Positions 25,246 through 32,755 of a stretch of 64,000 bases of DNA are shown piece by piece. The translations under genes and the position numbers were made by a program. Positions within the stretch are counted from its first letter, which is position 1; each line of letters begins with the position of its first letter. The notes beneath the pieces are model-generated. The model did not search any database, had not been told where the DNA came from, and saw only the letters and a list, made by a program, of their open reading frames with translations. Source of the stretch: Mesorhizobium zhangyense (GTDB taxonomy: Bacteria; Pseudomonadota; Alphaproteobacteria; Rhizobiales; Rhizobiaceae); contig NZ_JAAKZG010000016.1 in NCBI RefSeq assembly GCF_011045115.1, forward strand, positions 48,040 through 112,039, in the 5' to 3' direction.

Positions 25246-25605
25246 ATGCGTTTTCTGCTTGCCGCCGTTGCTACGCTATCGTTTTCCATCAACGCAGCTC
25301 TTGCTGACCCATCCTCGGACTTCAAAAAAGCCGATCAGGCGCTGAACCAGACTTTCAAGAAAATTCAGACGCGAATTGCTGACGATGCCGATGGAAAGGC
25401 GCGTTTTGTCAAGGCGCAAAGAGCGTGGATTGCATTCCGCAATGCTGAATGCACTTTCCAATCCAGCGGCGATGACGGCGGCTCTGCAGCGCCGATGGTT
25501 GTCGCTGCATGTCAGGCTGAACTGACCAAGGATCGCACCAGGCAGTTGAAAACCTATCTGAATTGTCAGGAAGGCGACCTCGCTTGCCCGGTGCCATCAG
25601 AATGA
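25246..25605 (+). CDS. Secreted LprI-like protein (paralogue of 5133-5489)
   Basis: This 119-residue protein has a signal peptide ending INAALADP. It matches the first copy almost residue for residue: SSDFKKADQALNQTFKKIQT, AWIAFRNAECTFQSSGDDGG, and the QEGDLACPVPSE end. Four Cys are conserved. The upstream 50 bp also resemble those of the first copy. It directly precedes the repeat lipoprotein at 25620 (14 bp gap), so the two are co-transcribed. Confidence 0.83.
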   Translation: MRFLLAAVATLSFSINAALADPSSDFKKADQALNQTFKKIQTRIADDADGKARFVKAQRAWIAFRNAECTFQSSGDDGGSAAPMVVAACQAELTKDRTRQLKTYLNCQEGDLACPVPSE

Positions 25606-25619
25606 TCTGGAGGGACAAG

Positions 25620-26015
25620 GTGCCTTATTTCAAGATGAGATATCTACTGATCGCTCTTGTGCCACTGGCAGTCGCCGGGTGCGTCAGCGCGGAAGATCAG
25701 CGCGCCGTGGATCAGGATAAGTGCGCCTCATATGGCTATCGACCGGGAACCAACCGCTTTGCTGATTGCATGATGGATCAGGACCAGCAGCGCGCCGATG
25801 ACCAGCGCCGCACAATGGAATCTCTGGAACGGCAGGATCGAAGAGACCAAGCACGCCGGGACGCTCTCAACGCCAGTGCACGTGCCAGCGTCATCGATGA
25901 CAGACCCCAATACGACAAAGACGGCAATCCGAACTTTGACACGCAAGGCAACTATCAGGGCTGCCATGGCATCGGCTGCGAAGTCGATAACCCAGATGAC
26001 GACAGTGATGACTAA
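25620..26015 (+). CDS. Lipoprotein ending in one NPNFDTQG...CHGIGC unit
   Basis: GTG at 25620 has GGAGG 6 nt upstream; an ATG at 25635 is the alternative. The lipobox is AVAGC. The middle (DQDKCASYGYRPGTNRFADC, then MMDQDQQRADDQRR) is a small Cys-containing domain common in rhizobial lipoproteins. The C-terminus carries a single RPQYDKDGNPNFDTQG, CHGIGCEVDNPDDD unit, the same unit that is doubled in the lipoprotein at 15688-16029. This shows the unit is a mobile module attached to different N-terminal parts. Confidence 0.75.
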   Translation: MPYFKMRYLLIALVPLAVAGCVSAEDQRAVDQDKCASYGYRPGTNRFADCMMDQDQQRADDQRRTMESLERQDRRDQARRDALNASARASVIDDRPQYDKDGNPNFDTQGNYQGCHGIGCEVDNPDDDSDD

Positions 26016-26114
26016 GATGATTGATTCAGGCCTGCAAAGCAGAACTTAGCTTCGACCGTCCGCCGTCCGATATGCTGTGCCACCGCCATTTCAACGGCCA
26101 TCAGGTCCTGCGCC

Positions 26115-26190
26115 TGGTTGCAGCGGTCGGACTTGAACCGACGCTCTCCGAGTTGTGAGCCCGGCGGGATGACCACTTTCCTACGCTGCT
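26115..26190 (-). tRNA. Initiator-tRNA-like gene with anticodon CAC
   Basis: The 76-nt minus-strand sequence folds as a cloverleaf. The acceptor is GCAGCG/CGCTGC with an A:A mismatch at 1:72. The T arm is GTCGG-TTCAAGT-CCGAC, the anticodon stem CCGGG/CTCGG, and the loop CTCACAA. The 3' end AACCA is encoded. The unpaired 1:72 position, the G-rich anticodon stem and the T arm resemble bacterial initiator tRNA-fMet rather than elongator Met or Val. The anticodon reads CAC instead of CAT, so it would pair with GUG. The D arm is poor. It may be a decayed or mobile-element-borne copy. Confidence 0.55.
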
Positions 26191-26204
26191 GAAATGCGGA
26201 TACG

Positions 26205-26233
26205 AAAAAGCCGCCGGGAATTCCCAACGGCTT
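26205..26233 (-). terminator. Rho-independent terminator (minus strand)
   Basis: Read on the minus strand, AGCCG and CGGCT enclose a GGGAATTCCC stem and are followed by CTTTTT. It lies between the two initiator-tRNA-like sequences and would end transcription from the one at 26384-26455. Confidence 0.6.
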
Positions 26234-26383
26234 CGGCGTCTCAGATGAGATGTGCGGCTTTACTTCTCAACTCGCCAGTACATCCGTGGTCGGACAAAAA
26301 GAAAAGCCATCGCGCATCAACCTCATGATGGGGACGCGCTGCACCCTCACTATATGGCTACCCATTGCGGTTTAATCAAGATC

Positions 26384-26455
26384 GCATTGAGGCCGGACTT
26401 GAACCGACACTCTCCGAGTTATGAGCCCGACGGGTATGACGCTCCCTACTGTAAT
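26384..26455 (-). tRNA. Degenerate initiator-tRNA-like sequence, anticodon CAT
   Basis: The anticodon arm (GTCGGGCTCATAAC, loop CTCATAA) and T arm (GTCGGTTCAAGTCCGGC) closely resemble initiator tRNA-fMet. They match the copy at 26115-26190 nearly base for base over about 45 nt. The acceptor stem does not pair (ATTACAG against CTCAATG) and no CCA follows, so this copy is probably a pseudogene. The rest of the 26016-26736 interval holds no protein gene that I can support. Confidence 0.45.
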
Positions 26456-26736
26456 TCGCCTCGATGACGGCGATTGCCTTGGCCGACCGATGCGAGGCGG
26501 TATCGTGCATCAAGTCGATGATTTCATATCGGCTAGTATCGGTGCGCTAAAATACTCTCTTTTGACTGGTAGGATCGACCTCACAAAGAATTTCCGATGA
26601 CCTCATCTTAGCCTGTTATCTCTTAATACAAATCGCGACCTTTAGTTGAAAACTGTGAGAATTTAATCCGGCGTACCCTCGACAAGATCCCACTATTCTG
26701 ACAGGTTCCAGGCGGGATTATTCTTGGGGAGGGGTT

Positions 26737-27201
26737 ATGCGCTCTATTTCAGCGTGTATTTTGGCTATTGGAATATTATCCGGCTGCGCTTCAGTAGTTC
26801 GCGGGACTACCGAGAAAGTGGTTGTCAGCTCCGAGCCATCGGATGCGACAATTCGGACGTCGTTAGGTCACTCCTGCCCGATGTCACCATGCACCGTGGA
26901 GGTGAGCCGGAAGACTGAGTTCACGGCCTATGCCGAAAAGGTCGGTTACAAGTCGGGCAGCCTGTTTGTCGGCACAGACGTCGGCGGCGGTGGAGCTGCG
27001 GGCTTCGCTGGCAACATCATCTTGGGCGGCGTGATTGGAATGGGGGTGGATGCCGCTACCGGCGCGACCCTCGACCATTTTCCTAACCCGGCGCACATGG
27101 TGTTGCAGCCGATTGACTCGCCTGTTGAAAGCACCAACACGGCGAAACCGAAGCCAAGGCCTGCTCCTTCACAAACGGAAAAGGGACGCCCGGTCAGTTA
27201 G
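26737..27201 (+). CDS. PEGA-like lipoprotein
   Basis: ATG at 26737 follows GGGGAGG. The lipobox is ILSGC. The 154-residue product then has a PEGA-like beta domain (VVVSSEPSDATIRTS, CPMSPCTVEVSRKTEF, AEKVGYKSGSL) and a Gly-rich hydrophobic hairpin (GGGGAAGFAGNIILGGVIGM). The tail is Pro/Lys-rich. Proteins of this build are often misnamed translation initiation factors. It is an outer-membrane lipoprotein of unknown role that may contact peptidoglycan or membrane. Confidence 0.75.
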   Translation: MRSISACILAIGILSGCASVVRGTTEKVVVSSEPSDATIRTSLGHSCPMSPCTVEVSRKTEFTAYAEKVGYKSGSLFVGTDVGGGGAAGFAGNIILGGVIGMGVDAATGATLDHFPNPAHMVLQPIDSPVESTNTAKPKPRPAPSQTEKGRPVS

Positions 27202-27217
27202 CGTTGGGATTGCGCCC

Positions 27218-27478
27218 GTGTTCAGCGATTTCTACCGATCTCGTCTCCCTCGCGCGCTTCGACTGTTGCTGCTGTGTGCCGTCGCCTTCGGCATGCCTAT
27301 TGAGGCGCCCGCTGCATCGTTCGTATTGATCGATCGTCCGCCGATACCTTGGACGCCGATGCCCACCCCTATTCAAGGTTGCTGCAAGACATGTTCGAAG
27401 GGGAAGGCTTGCGGCGACAGCTGCATTTCTCGGGAGAAGACATGCCGCAAGGGACCAGGCTGCGCGTGCGATGGATGA
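27218..27478 (+). CDS. Secreted Cys-rich small protein
   Basis: A GTG at 27218 opens a basic n-region (YRSRLPRALR), a hydrophobic core (LLLLCAVAFGM) and a signal site near APAAS. The mature end holds a conserved-looking Cys cluster QGCCKTCSKGKACGDSC, then ISREKTCRKGPGCACDG, with eight Cys. This motif occurs in many short secreted proteins of proteobacteria, usually without known function. The Cys spacing suggests disulfides or metal. The start is uncertain. Confidence 0.62.
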   Translation: MFSDFYRSRLPRALRLLLLCAVAFGMPIEAPAASFVLIDRPPIPWTPMPTPIQGCCKTCSKGKACGDSCISREKTCRKGPGCACDG

Positions 27479-27511
27479 ATCCTCGACACCGCACCAATCC
27501 CAAAATGCCGA

Positions 27512-27742
27512 TGGCGTGCGTACCGGCATCTGCGTGTTACGGAAGTGTCGCCCGGCCTTATCGACACGAGTTTTGCGGATCGCTCCATCAGCAATCCGGA
27601 CGTGAAAGCCGCGATCCTGAAGCGCAAGGAAGAACTCGCCATTTCACCGGACGCAATCGCACGAGCGGTGGTCTTCGCAATTGAACAGCCTGACGACGTC
27701 GAAATCGGCAGCGTCGTAGTACGCCCGACCGCGCAGGACTGA
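27512..27742 (+). pseudogene. C-terminal fragment of an SDR oxidoreductase
   Basis: The frame encodes LRVTEVSPGLIDTSFADRSI, then PDVKAAILKRKEELAISPDA and ends EIGSVVVRPTAQD. This is the typical last 70 residues of the NAD(P)-dependent short-chain dehydrogenases that lie beside regulators. The Rossmann fold and YxxxK site are absent upstream, where the Cys-rich gene lies instead. It precedes the LysR gene by 135 bp, so an SDR-LysR pair has probably been cut. Confidence 0.65.
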
Positions 27743-27877
27743 CGCTGGCGGGGCGCAATTGGTCCGGCGCTTGCAAGCTTGCAGTCCAAGTCGGCACAGG
27801 TGGGCTTCCTATCGACGCCATTGGGTGATCTGGTGTCTGGTTGAGCCTGCCGCGTTCAAGATGACGGGACGCCTGGA

Positions 27878-28879
27878 TTGAACCACTTGCTCGCCGAATT
27901 CGATGTCGGGTTGCTGCTGACATTCGATGCCTTGCTCAAGGACAGGAACGTCACCCATGCTGCGGCGCGATTGAACATTACGCAGTCGGCGCTTTCGGCC
28001 CGGTTGATGCGGCTGCGGCAATTACTGGGCGATCCACTGTTTATTCCTTCCAACTCGGGGCGGGGCATGGTCGCCTCGCCGCATGCCCTGGCCCTTCAGC
28101 CCGAACTGGTCCGCTTGCTCGAGCAATTGAGCGACTTCATCGGTACGGCCAGAGTATTTGACCCGGCAACGAGCAAGCGCATCTTTCGCATCGCCGCAAC
28201 CGACAATCCTGTGTCGATCCTGGCCCCTGACCTGATCCCGCAACTCAAAGCAGCAGCGCCTCTGGTCAAGGTGGCCTTCACCATGCCCGACAAGGCGCGC
28301 ATTGCCGAGGCGCTTGAACAGGGCGAAGTCGACGTCTTTATCGGGGTGGCCGAAGACGCCGCGCCCGGCTTGATCGCCCGCAAGCTGTTCGCCGAAGAGT
28401 TCGTCACCGCGCAGCGTCGAGGCCATCCAAGGGGCAGGGGGCCGCTCAGTCTCGACGAATTCTGCGCACTCGATCATTTGCTGGTGTCGACCAGCGGCGG
28501 CCACTTCTCGGGAATGATCGACACCGCTCTGGCCGAGCTTGGCCGGGAACGCCGCGTCAGCGTGTCGGTACAGAGCTATGCGTTGGCGCCGCTGATCCTG
28601 GGCAGCACGGATCTGATCTGCACGCTTCCGCGCCGATTCCTGCAAAGGTTCGCGCAGGTGCTCGATCTCGTAGAAGCTCCGCTCGAACTGGCGCCGTTCG
28701 AGATGAACCTGTTCTGGCATTCGCGCATGAGCGCTGACGCGGCCCACGCGTGGCTGCGCAAGCAGATGCTCCAGAGTGCCAGGCATGGAGGAAGGCCGGA
28801 CAATGCGCCCGGCGTCCCGCCGGGAGTTTGCGACACAAACACAATAGTGAGGGTCACTACCAAGCCTCCAACCGTTTAA
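27878..28879 (+). CDS. LysR-family transcriptional regulator
   Basis: The 333-residue product starts with TTG (LNHLLAEFDVGLLLTFDALL). The winged HTH is residues about 10-65 (HAAARLNITQSALSARLMRL, then GDPLFIP). A periplasmic-binding-like effector domain fills residues 90-300. The target is unknown; the SDR fragment before it is the likeliest former partner. The last 25 residues beyond LRKQML are unlike the family, suggesting that the original 3' end was replaced. It meets the TetR gene tail to tail with a 4-bp overlap of stops. Confidence 0.85.
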   Translation: MNHLLAEFDVGLLLTFDALLKDRNVTHAAARLNITQSALSARLMRLRQLLGDPLFIPSNSGRGMVASPHALALQPELVRLLEQLSDFIGTARVFDPATSKRIFRIAATDNPVSILAPDLIPQLKAAAPLVKVAFTMPDKARIAEALEQGEVDVFIGVAEDAAPGLIARKLFAEEFVTAQRRGHPRGRGPLSLDEFCALDHLLVSTSGGHFSGMIDTALAELGRERRVSVSVQSYALAPLILGSTDLICTLPRRFLQRFAQVLDLVEAPLELAPFEMNLFWHSRMSADAAHAWLRKQMLQSARHGGRPDNAPGVPPGVCDTNTIVRVTTKPPTV

Positions 28880-29592
28880 TTTTTCGGCCGCACCGCAGCT
28901 AGAACAAAGGCCGAAACATTATCACGATACTGCTCCAAACTTGTGCCGCGACGGTGATATTTGGGGCGCTTCACATACCAGTCTTGCAGAAGTGGCTTGA
29001 TCAGCGAGGCCGTTAGATCGATGTCGGCGATCGCAAAGATGCCATGCTCGACGCCAAGCCTCAGTACGGCAGCAAAAATTTCCTCGGTCGCTGCCTCGCT
29101 GTCGACTGCCATCCTCCGCTCCGCCGCCGGAAACGATTTCGCTTCCATATAGGCAAATACGAACCAAGGCTGCATCGCCTCGGTCAGCCGGATATGGGTC
29201 TCGATTAGCCATTTGAGATGCTCAAGCGGATCGTTGGCGATCCCCTCGGGCGCAGCTCCGAGCACCTCGTTTACTGTTGTCGAAACCTCGCCAAGGATCA
29301 TCGACAGCAGTGTCGTCTTGTTGTCGAAATACGAATAGAGCCCACCCATGCTGAGGCCGGACGCTTGAGCCAGATCGCGCAGGCTGGTGGCGTGGAATCC
29401 CTGTTTGTTGGACAACTTAAGTGTCGCCTCGATGATGCGCGCGAGGTTGGCAACGGCGACATGTGGCTTCTGTACGCGCACCGCGTCGCGATGCCGTTCA
29501 AGGATGCGCGCGCACAACGTCTCCGTCGAAAATGCGCTCGCCCACTGCCTGTGTCCTGCGACGTTCAATCTGGCTCCTGTCGTGCGCGACAT
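28876..29592 (-). CDS. TetR-family transcriptional regulator
   Basis: The 238-residue frame has a TetR HTH at about residues 50-95 (ARIIEATLKLSNKQGFHATS, LRDLAQASGLSMGGLYSYFD). A helical ligand domain ends in WYVKRPKYHRRGTSLEQY. The first 40 residues are not conserved, so the start may be further in. It is divergent from the SDR-acyl-CoA dehydrogenase-kinase operon at 29701. A CGAGCGCTCGCTCG palindrome between them is the likely operator. An acyl-CoA ligand is a reasonable guess from the neighbours. Confidence 0.86.
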   Translation of the reverse strand: MSRTTGARLNVAGHRQWASAFSTETLCARILERHRDAVRVQKPHVAVANLARIIEATLKLSNKQGFHATSLRDLAQASGLSMGGLYSYFDNKTTLLSMILGEVSTTVNEVLGAAPEGIANDPLEHLKWLIETHIRLTEAMQPWFVFAYMEAKSFPAAERRMAVDSEAATEEIFAAVLRLGVEHGIFAIADIDLTASLIKPLLQDWYVKRPKYHRRGTSLEQYRDNVSAFVLAAVRPKN

Positions 29593-29667
29593 TCGGTGCG
29601 GGATCTTCTGCGCCGAAATAGCAGCAAATGCATAGTTGCAAAAGGGGAGATTGGCGAATAAAGAAAA

Positions 29668-29681
29668 CGAGCGCTCGCTCG
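29668..29681. promoter_or_regulatory. Candidate TetR operator
   Basis: CGAGCG and CGCTCG flank CT, forming a perfect inverted repeat 20 bp before the SDR start and inside the divergent promoter region. Its size and CG-rich arms match operators of TetR regulators of acyl-CoA metabolism. Confidence 0.55.
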
Positions 29682-29700
29682 ATTTCTAAGGATATCACTG

Positions 29701-30450
29701 ATGCTGTTCGACGATCTCAAGGGAAAATCCGCCCTCATCACCGGTGCCTCCGGCGGGATCGGCCGGCACTTTGCCGAACTGCTTGCAAGCCATGGTGTGA
29801 CCGTGACGCTGGCCGCGCGCCGCCGGGAGCTGCTGGAGGAAGCTTGCGTCGACATCATTGCGTCCGGCGGCAACGCCAGCGCGATCCAGATGAACGTGGC
29901 CGACAGCGCCTCGGTGGCTGCGGCGCTGTCGAGCAAAAGCTTCGACATCTTGATCAACAATGCCGGTATCTCCGGTACGTCGCGCGCGATCGACCTTGAC
30001 GAAGAAGAGTGGGACCGTGTGCTCGACACTAATCTCAAGGGCGTCTTCGTCGTTGCCCAGGCGGTGGCGCGAGGCATGAAGGCTTCGGGCAGGGGTGGCG
30101 CGATCGTCAACATTGCCTCGATCCTCGGCCATCGTGTCGCCGGCAATCTCAGCGCCTATGCTGCCTCCAAGGCCGGCGTGATCCAACTGACCAAGGCGCT
30201 GGCGCTCGAATGGGCGCGCGAGGGAATTCGCGTCAACGCGCTATGCCCCGGCTATATCGAGACCGATATCAATCGCGAGTTCTTTACTTCCCCTGTCGGC
30301 CTCGACCTCATCAAGCGCATTCCCCAGCGCCGGCTCGGCCAACCGGGAGAGCTCGACGGCGCGCTGGTTTTGCTCGCTTCGGCCGCCGGCAGCTACATCA
30401 CCGGTTCGTCCATCGAGGTCGATGGTGGCCATCTCGTTTCATCCCTGTGA
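29701..30450 (+). CDS. SDR-family oxidoreductase
   Basis: This 249-residue classical short-chain dehydrogenase has TGASGGIG at 15-22 (NAD(P) binding), NNAG at 86-89, and YAASK with the catalytic Tyr and Lys. SILGHRVAGNLSAY supplies the Ser. The end SYITGSSIEVDGGH is typical of 3-oxoacyl- or 3-hydroxyacyl-CoA dehydrogenase relatives. It is the first gene of a three-gene operon (8-nt and 10-nt gaps) with an acyl-CoA dehydrogenase and an APH-like kinase. In that context it would oxidise a 3-hydroxyacyl-CoA, as LvaD does in the levulinate pathway. Confidence 0.9.
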   Translation: MLFDDLKGKSALITGASGGIGRHFAELLASHGVTVTLAARRRELLEEACVDIIASGGNASAIQMNVADSASVAAALSSKSFDILINNAGISGTSRAIDLDEEEWDRVLDTNLKGVFVVAQAVARGMKASGRGGAIVNIASILGHRVAGNLSAYAASKAGVIQLTKALALEWAREGIRVNALCPGYIETDINREFFTSPVGLDLIKRIPQRRLGQPGELDGALVLLASAAGSYITGSSIEVDGGHLVSSL

Positions 30451-30458
30451 GTTCCGTC

Positions 30459-31670
30459 ATGAATTTCGATATCCCCGCCCGTACCGAAGATTTTCGCACC
30501 CGCATCGCCGATTTTGTCGAGCGCGAGATCCTTCCGTGCGAGGCCGACAAGGCGTCCTATGACGAACACGGGAACATAGCGCTTCCGCTGCTCGAAACAC
30601 TTCGCGCCAAGGCCAGGGCGGCAGGGCTTTGGTGCCTGCAGCTAAAGCCCGAGACCGGTGGTGCCGGCCTCGGCAAGATGGACATGGCAATCTGCTACGA
30701 GGAGATGAATCGCTCGATATTCGGCCCGGTCGTCTTCAATTCGGCAGCGCCCGACGACGGCAACATGATGGTGCTGGAAGCGCTAGGCACGGCCGAGCAG
30801 AAGGAAAAATGGCTGAAGCCGATCGTCGAAGGCAAGGTACGCTCGGCCTTCGCGATGACCGAGCCGCATCCCGGCGGCGGATCCGATCCATCGATGATTG
30901 CCACCCGCGCGGAGAAACGCGGCGACAAATATGTCGTCACCGGCCGCAAGTGGTTCATCACCGGGGCGGAAGACGCAAGCCACTTTATCCTGATTGCGCG
31001 TACCTCCGACGATCCGCGCTACGGACTTTCCGCGCTGATGTTCCACAAAGCTCAGCCTGGCTGGCATATCAAGCGCCGCATCGAGATCATGGGCCCGGAG
31101 GAACATGGCGGCCATTGCGAACTGGAATTCGACGGGCTCGAAATCACAGTCACGAATCTGCTCGCAGGCGAGGGCAAGGGAATGAAAGTAACGCAAGTGC
31201 GGCTCGGGCCAGCACGGCTGACCCATTGCATGCGCTGGCTCGGCCTTTCCAAGCGTTGCGTTGAGATCGCGCGCGCCTACGCCGCCGAGCGCTATGGTTT
31301 CGGCGTGCGGCTTGCCGACCGAGAGAGCATCCAACTCAAGCTCGGTGATCTCGCCATGCGCATCGAGATAGGCCGAATGCTGGTGATGAAGGCGGCTTGG
31401 GAGCTCGATCGCGGTGGCTTCGCCCGCAAGGAAGTGTCGATGGCCAAGGTGCAGGTCGCCAACGTGCTGCACGACGCTGCCGACGTAGCGATCCAGATCA
31501 ATGGCGCGCGGGGCTATTCCAAGGACACGATACTCGAATGGATCTACCGCTACGCGCGTCAGGCTCGGCTAGTCGACGGCGCCGACGAAGTACACAAGAT
31601 GGTGCTGAACCGCTTCCTCAATGAGGAAGGCTCGTATTTCTGGCGCTGGAATGTCGGCGGCGAGGCGTGA
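30459..31670 (+). CDS. Acyl-CoA dehydrogenase family protein (ACAD10/11-like)
   Basis: The start chosen is ATG 30459 (MNFDIPARTEDFRTRIADFV), 8 nt after the SDR stop. The 403-residue product has the FAD motif FAMTEPHPGGGSDPS, the KWFITGAEDASHF strand and a C-terminal helical domain with QINGARGYSKDTILEWIYRY. The long length and HFILIARTS pattern match the ACAD10/11 subgroup rather than short-chain dehydrogenases. With a kinase beside it, it may catalyse the elimination/rearrangement of 4-phosphoacyl-CoA instead of simple dehydrogenation. That role is inferred from context. Confidence 0.88.
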   Translation: MNFDIPARTEDFRTRIADFVEREILPCEADKASYDEHGNIALPLLETLRAKARAAGLWCLQLKPETGGAGLGKMDMAICYEEMNRSIFGPVVFNSAAPDDGNMMVLEALGTAEQKEKWLKPIVEGKVRSAFAMTEPHPGGGSDPSMIATRAEKRGDKYVVTGRKWFITGAEDASHFILIARTSDDPRYGLSALMFHKAQPGWHIKRRIEIMGPEEHGGHCELEFDGLEITVTNLLAGEGKGMKVTQVRLGPARLTHCMRWLGLSKRCVEIARAYAAERYGFGVRLADRESIQLKLGDLAMRIEIGRMLVMKAAWELDRGGFARKEVSMAKVQVANVLHDAADVAIQINGARGYSKDTILEWIYRYARQARLVDGADEVHKMVLNRFLNEEGSYFWRWNVGGEA

Positions 31671-31680
31671 GGAGCGCGCC

Positions 31681-32697
31681 ATGAACACTGACTTCGATCC
31701 GGCAACACTCGCGGCATTTCTCGGCGAGCGGTTCGGCGAGGGGAAGATGGGGCTCGAACGGATTGGCGGTGGCCAGTCCAATCCGACCTATTTCGTCGAT
31801 TTTGGCGCGCGTCGCATGGTGCTGCGCAAGAAGCCGACAGGACCGATCCTGCGTGGGGCGCATGCCATCGATCGCGAGTTCCGCGTGCTCGAAGCACTGG
31901 CGTCAACCAACGTGCCGGTGCCAAAGCCGGTGCTGTACCATGATGGCGACACGCCGCTTGGCACGCCGTTCTACCTGATGGAGCGGCTCGAAGGCCGCGT
32001 TTTCCATGACTGCTCCTTACCCGATATGTCGCCCGACGAGCGGCGTGGCATCTATCTCGGCATGGCCGAGGCTATGGCCAAGCTGCATGCCATACGACCG
32101 GGCGATGTCGGTCTTGGCGACTATGGCAAGCTGGGCAATTATTTCGAGCGCCAGATCGGCCGCTGGACAAGACAACTCAGGGAATCGCCGAGCGACCGCA
32201 TCCTGGCACTGGAAGCGGTTTGCGACTGGCTGGCGCAGAACTTGCCTGTGGACGATGGCCGCGTGTCGATCGCGCATGGCGATTTCCGCCTCGGCAATCT
32301 GCTGTTTCATCCCCAAAAGCCTGAGGTGACGGGCATACTTGACTGGGAGCTGTCGACGCTCGGCCATCCGCTTGCAGATCTCGGCTTCTGCTCGATGACC
32401 TGGCATTCGGCGCCAGAGGAATATGGCGGTATCCTTGGCCTCGACATTCGGGCGCTTGGCATTCCAAGCCAGCGCGAATTCCTCGACCATTATTTCGCCC
32501 ATGCAGCACCCACCGCGCCGCTCGAACGCTTCCATCTGGTCTTTTCGCTGTTTCGTTTTGCCGTGATCTTCGTGGGCATCGCCGACCGGGCGCGTGCCGG
32601 CAACGCGGCTTCGACCAATGCCGCCGATGTCGCCCCACTGGCCAGGCGCTTTGCCGCGCGGGCAATGGAAATCATTGGTGGCGCCCGCCTCTGGTGA
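31681..32697 (+). CDS. APH-like phosphotransferase (ACAD10/11 kinase, LvaA-like)
   Basis: This 338-residue protein has the aminoglycoside-phosphotransferase/choline-kinase fold. It has a Gly-rich loop (LERIGGGQSNPTYFV), the Lys strand (RMVLRKKP), the Brenner motif IAHGDFRLGNLLFHP and the metal-binding ILDWELSTLGHPLADLGF. The WELS(T)LGHPxADLG version is diagnostic of the acyl-CoA-dehydrogenase-associated kinases (ACAD10/11 N-domain, LvaA), not of antibiotic-resistance enzymes. It should phosphorylate a 4-hydroxyacyl-CoA. A strong hairpin terminator follows at 32713. Confidence 0.88.
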   Translation: MNTDFDPATLAAFLGERFGEGKMGLERIGGGQSNPTYFVDFGARRMVLRKKPTGPILRGAHAIDREFRVLEALASTNVPVPKPVLYHDGDTPLGTPFYLMERLEGRVFHDCSLPDMSPDERRGIYLGMAEAMAKLHAIRPGDVGLGDYGKLGNYFERQIGRWTRQLRESPSDRILALEAVCDWLAQNLPVDDGRVSIAHGDFRLGNLLFHPQKPEVTGILDWELSTLGHPLADLGFCSMTWHSAPEEYGGILGLDIRALGIPSQREFLDHYFAHAAPTAPLERFHLVFSLFRFAVIFVGIADRARAGNAASTNAADVAPLARRFAARAMEIIGGARLW

Positions 32698-32712
32698 GTC
32701 GACATTGATTAG

Positions 32713-32740
32713 AAAAAGCCGCGACGGTCGCGGGCTTTTT
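32713..32740. terminator. Bidirectional terminator
   Basis: AAAAAGCC-GCGAC pairs with GTCGCGGGCTTTTT, with one bulge. A on one side and T on the other make it work both ways. It ends the kinase operon and the convergent DadA-RidA operon. Confidence 0.85.
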
Positions 32741-32755
32741 CGCATTGGACTGTGG

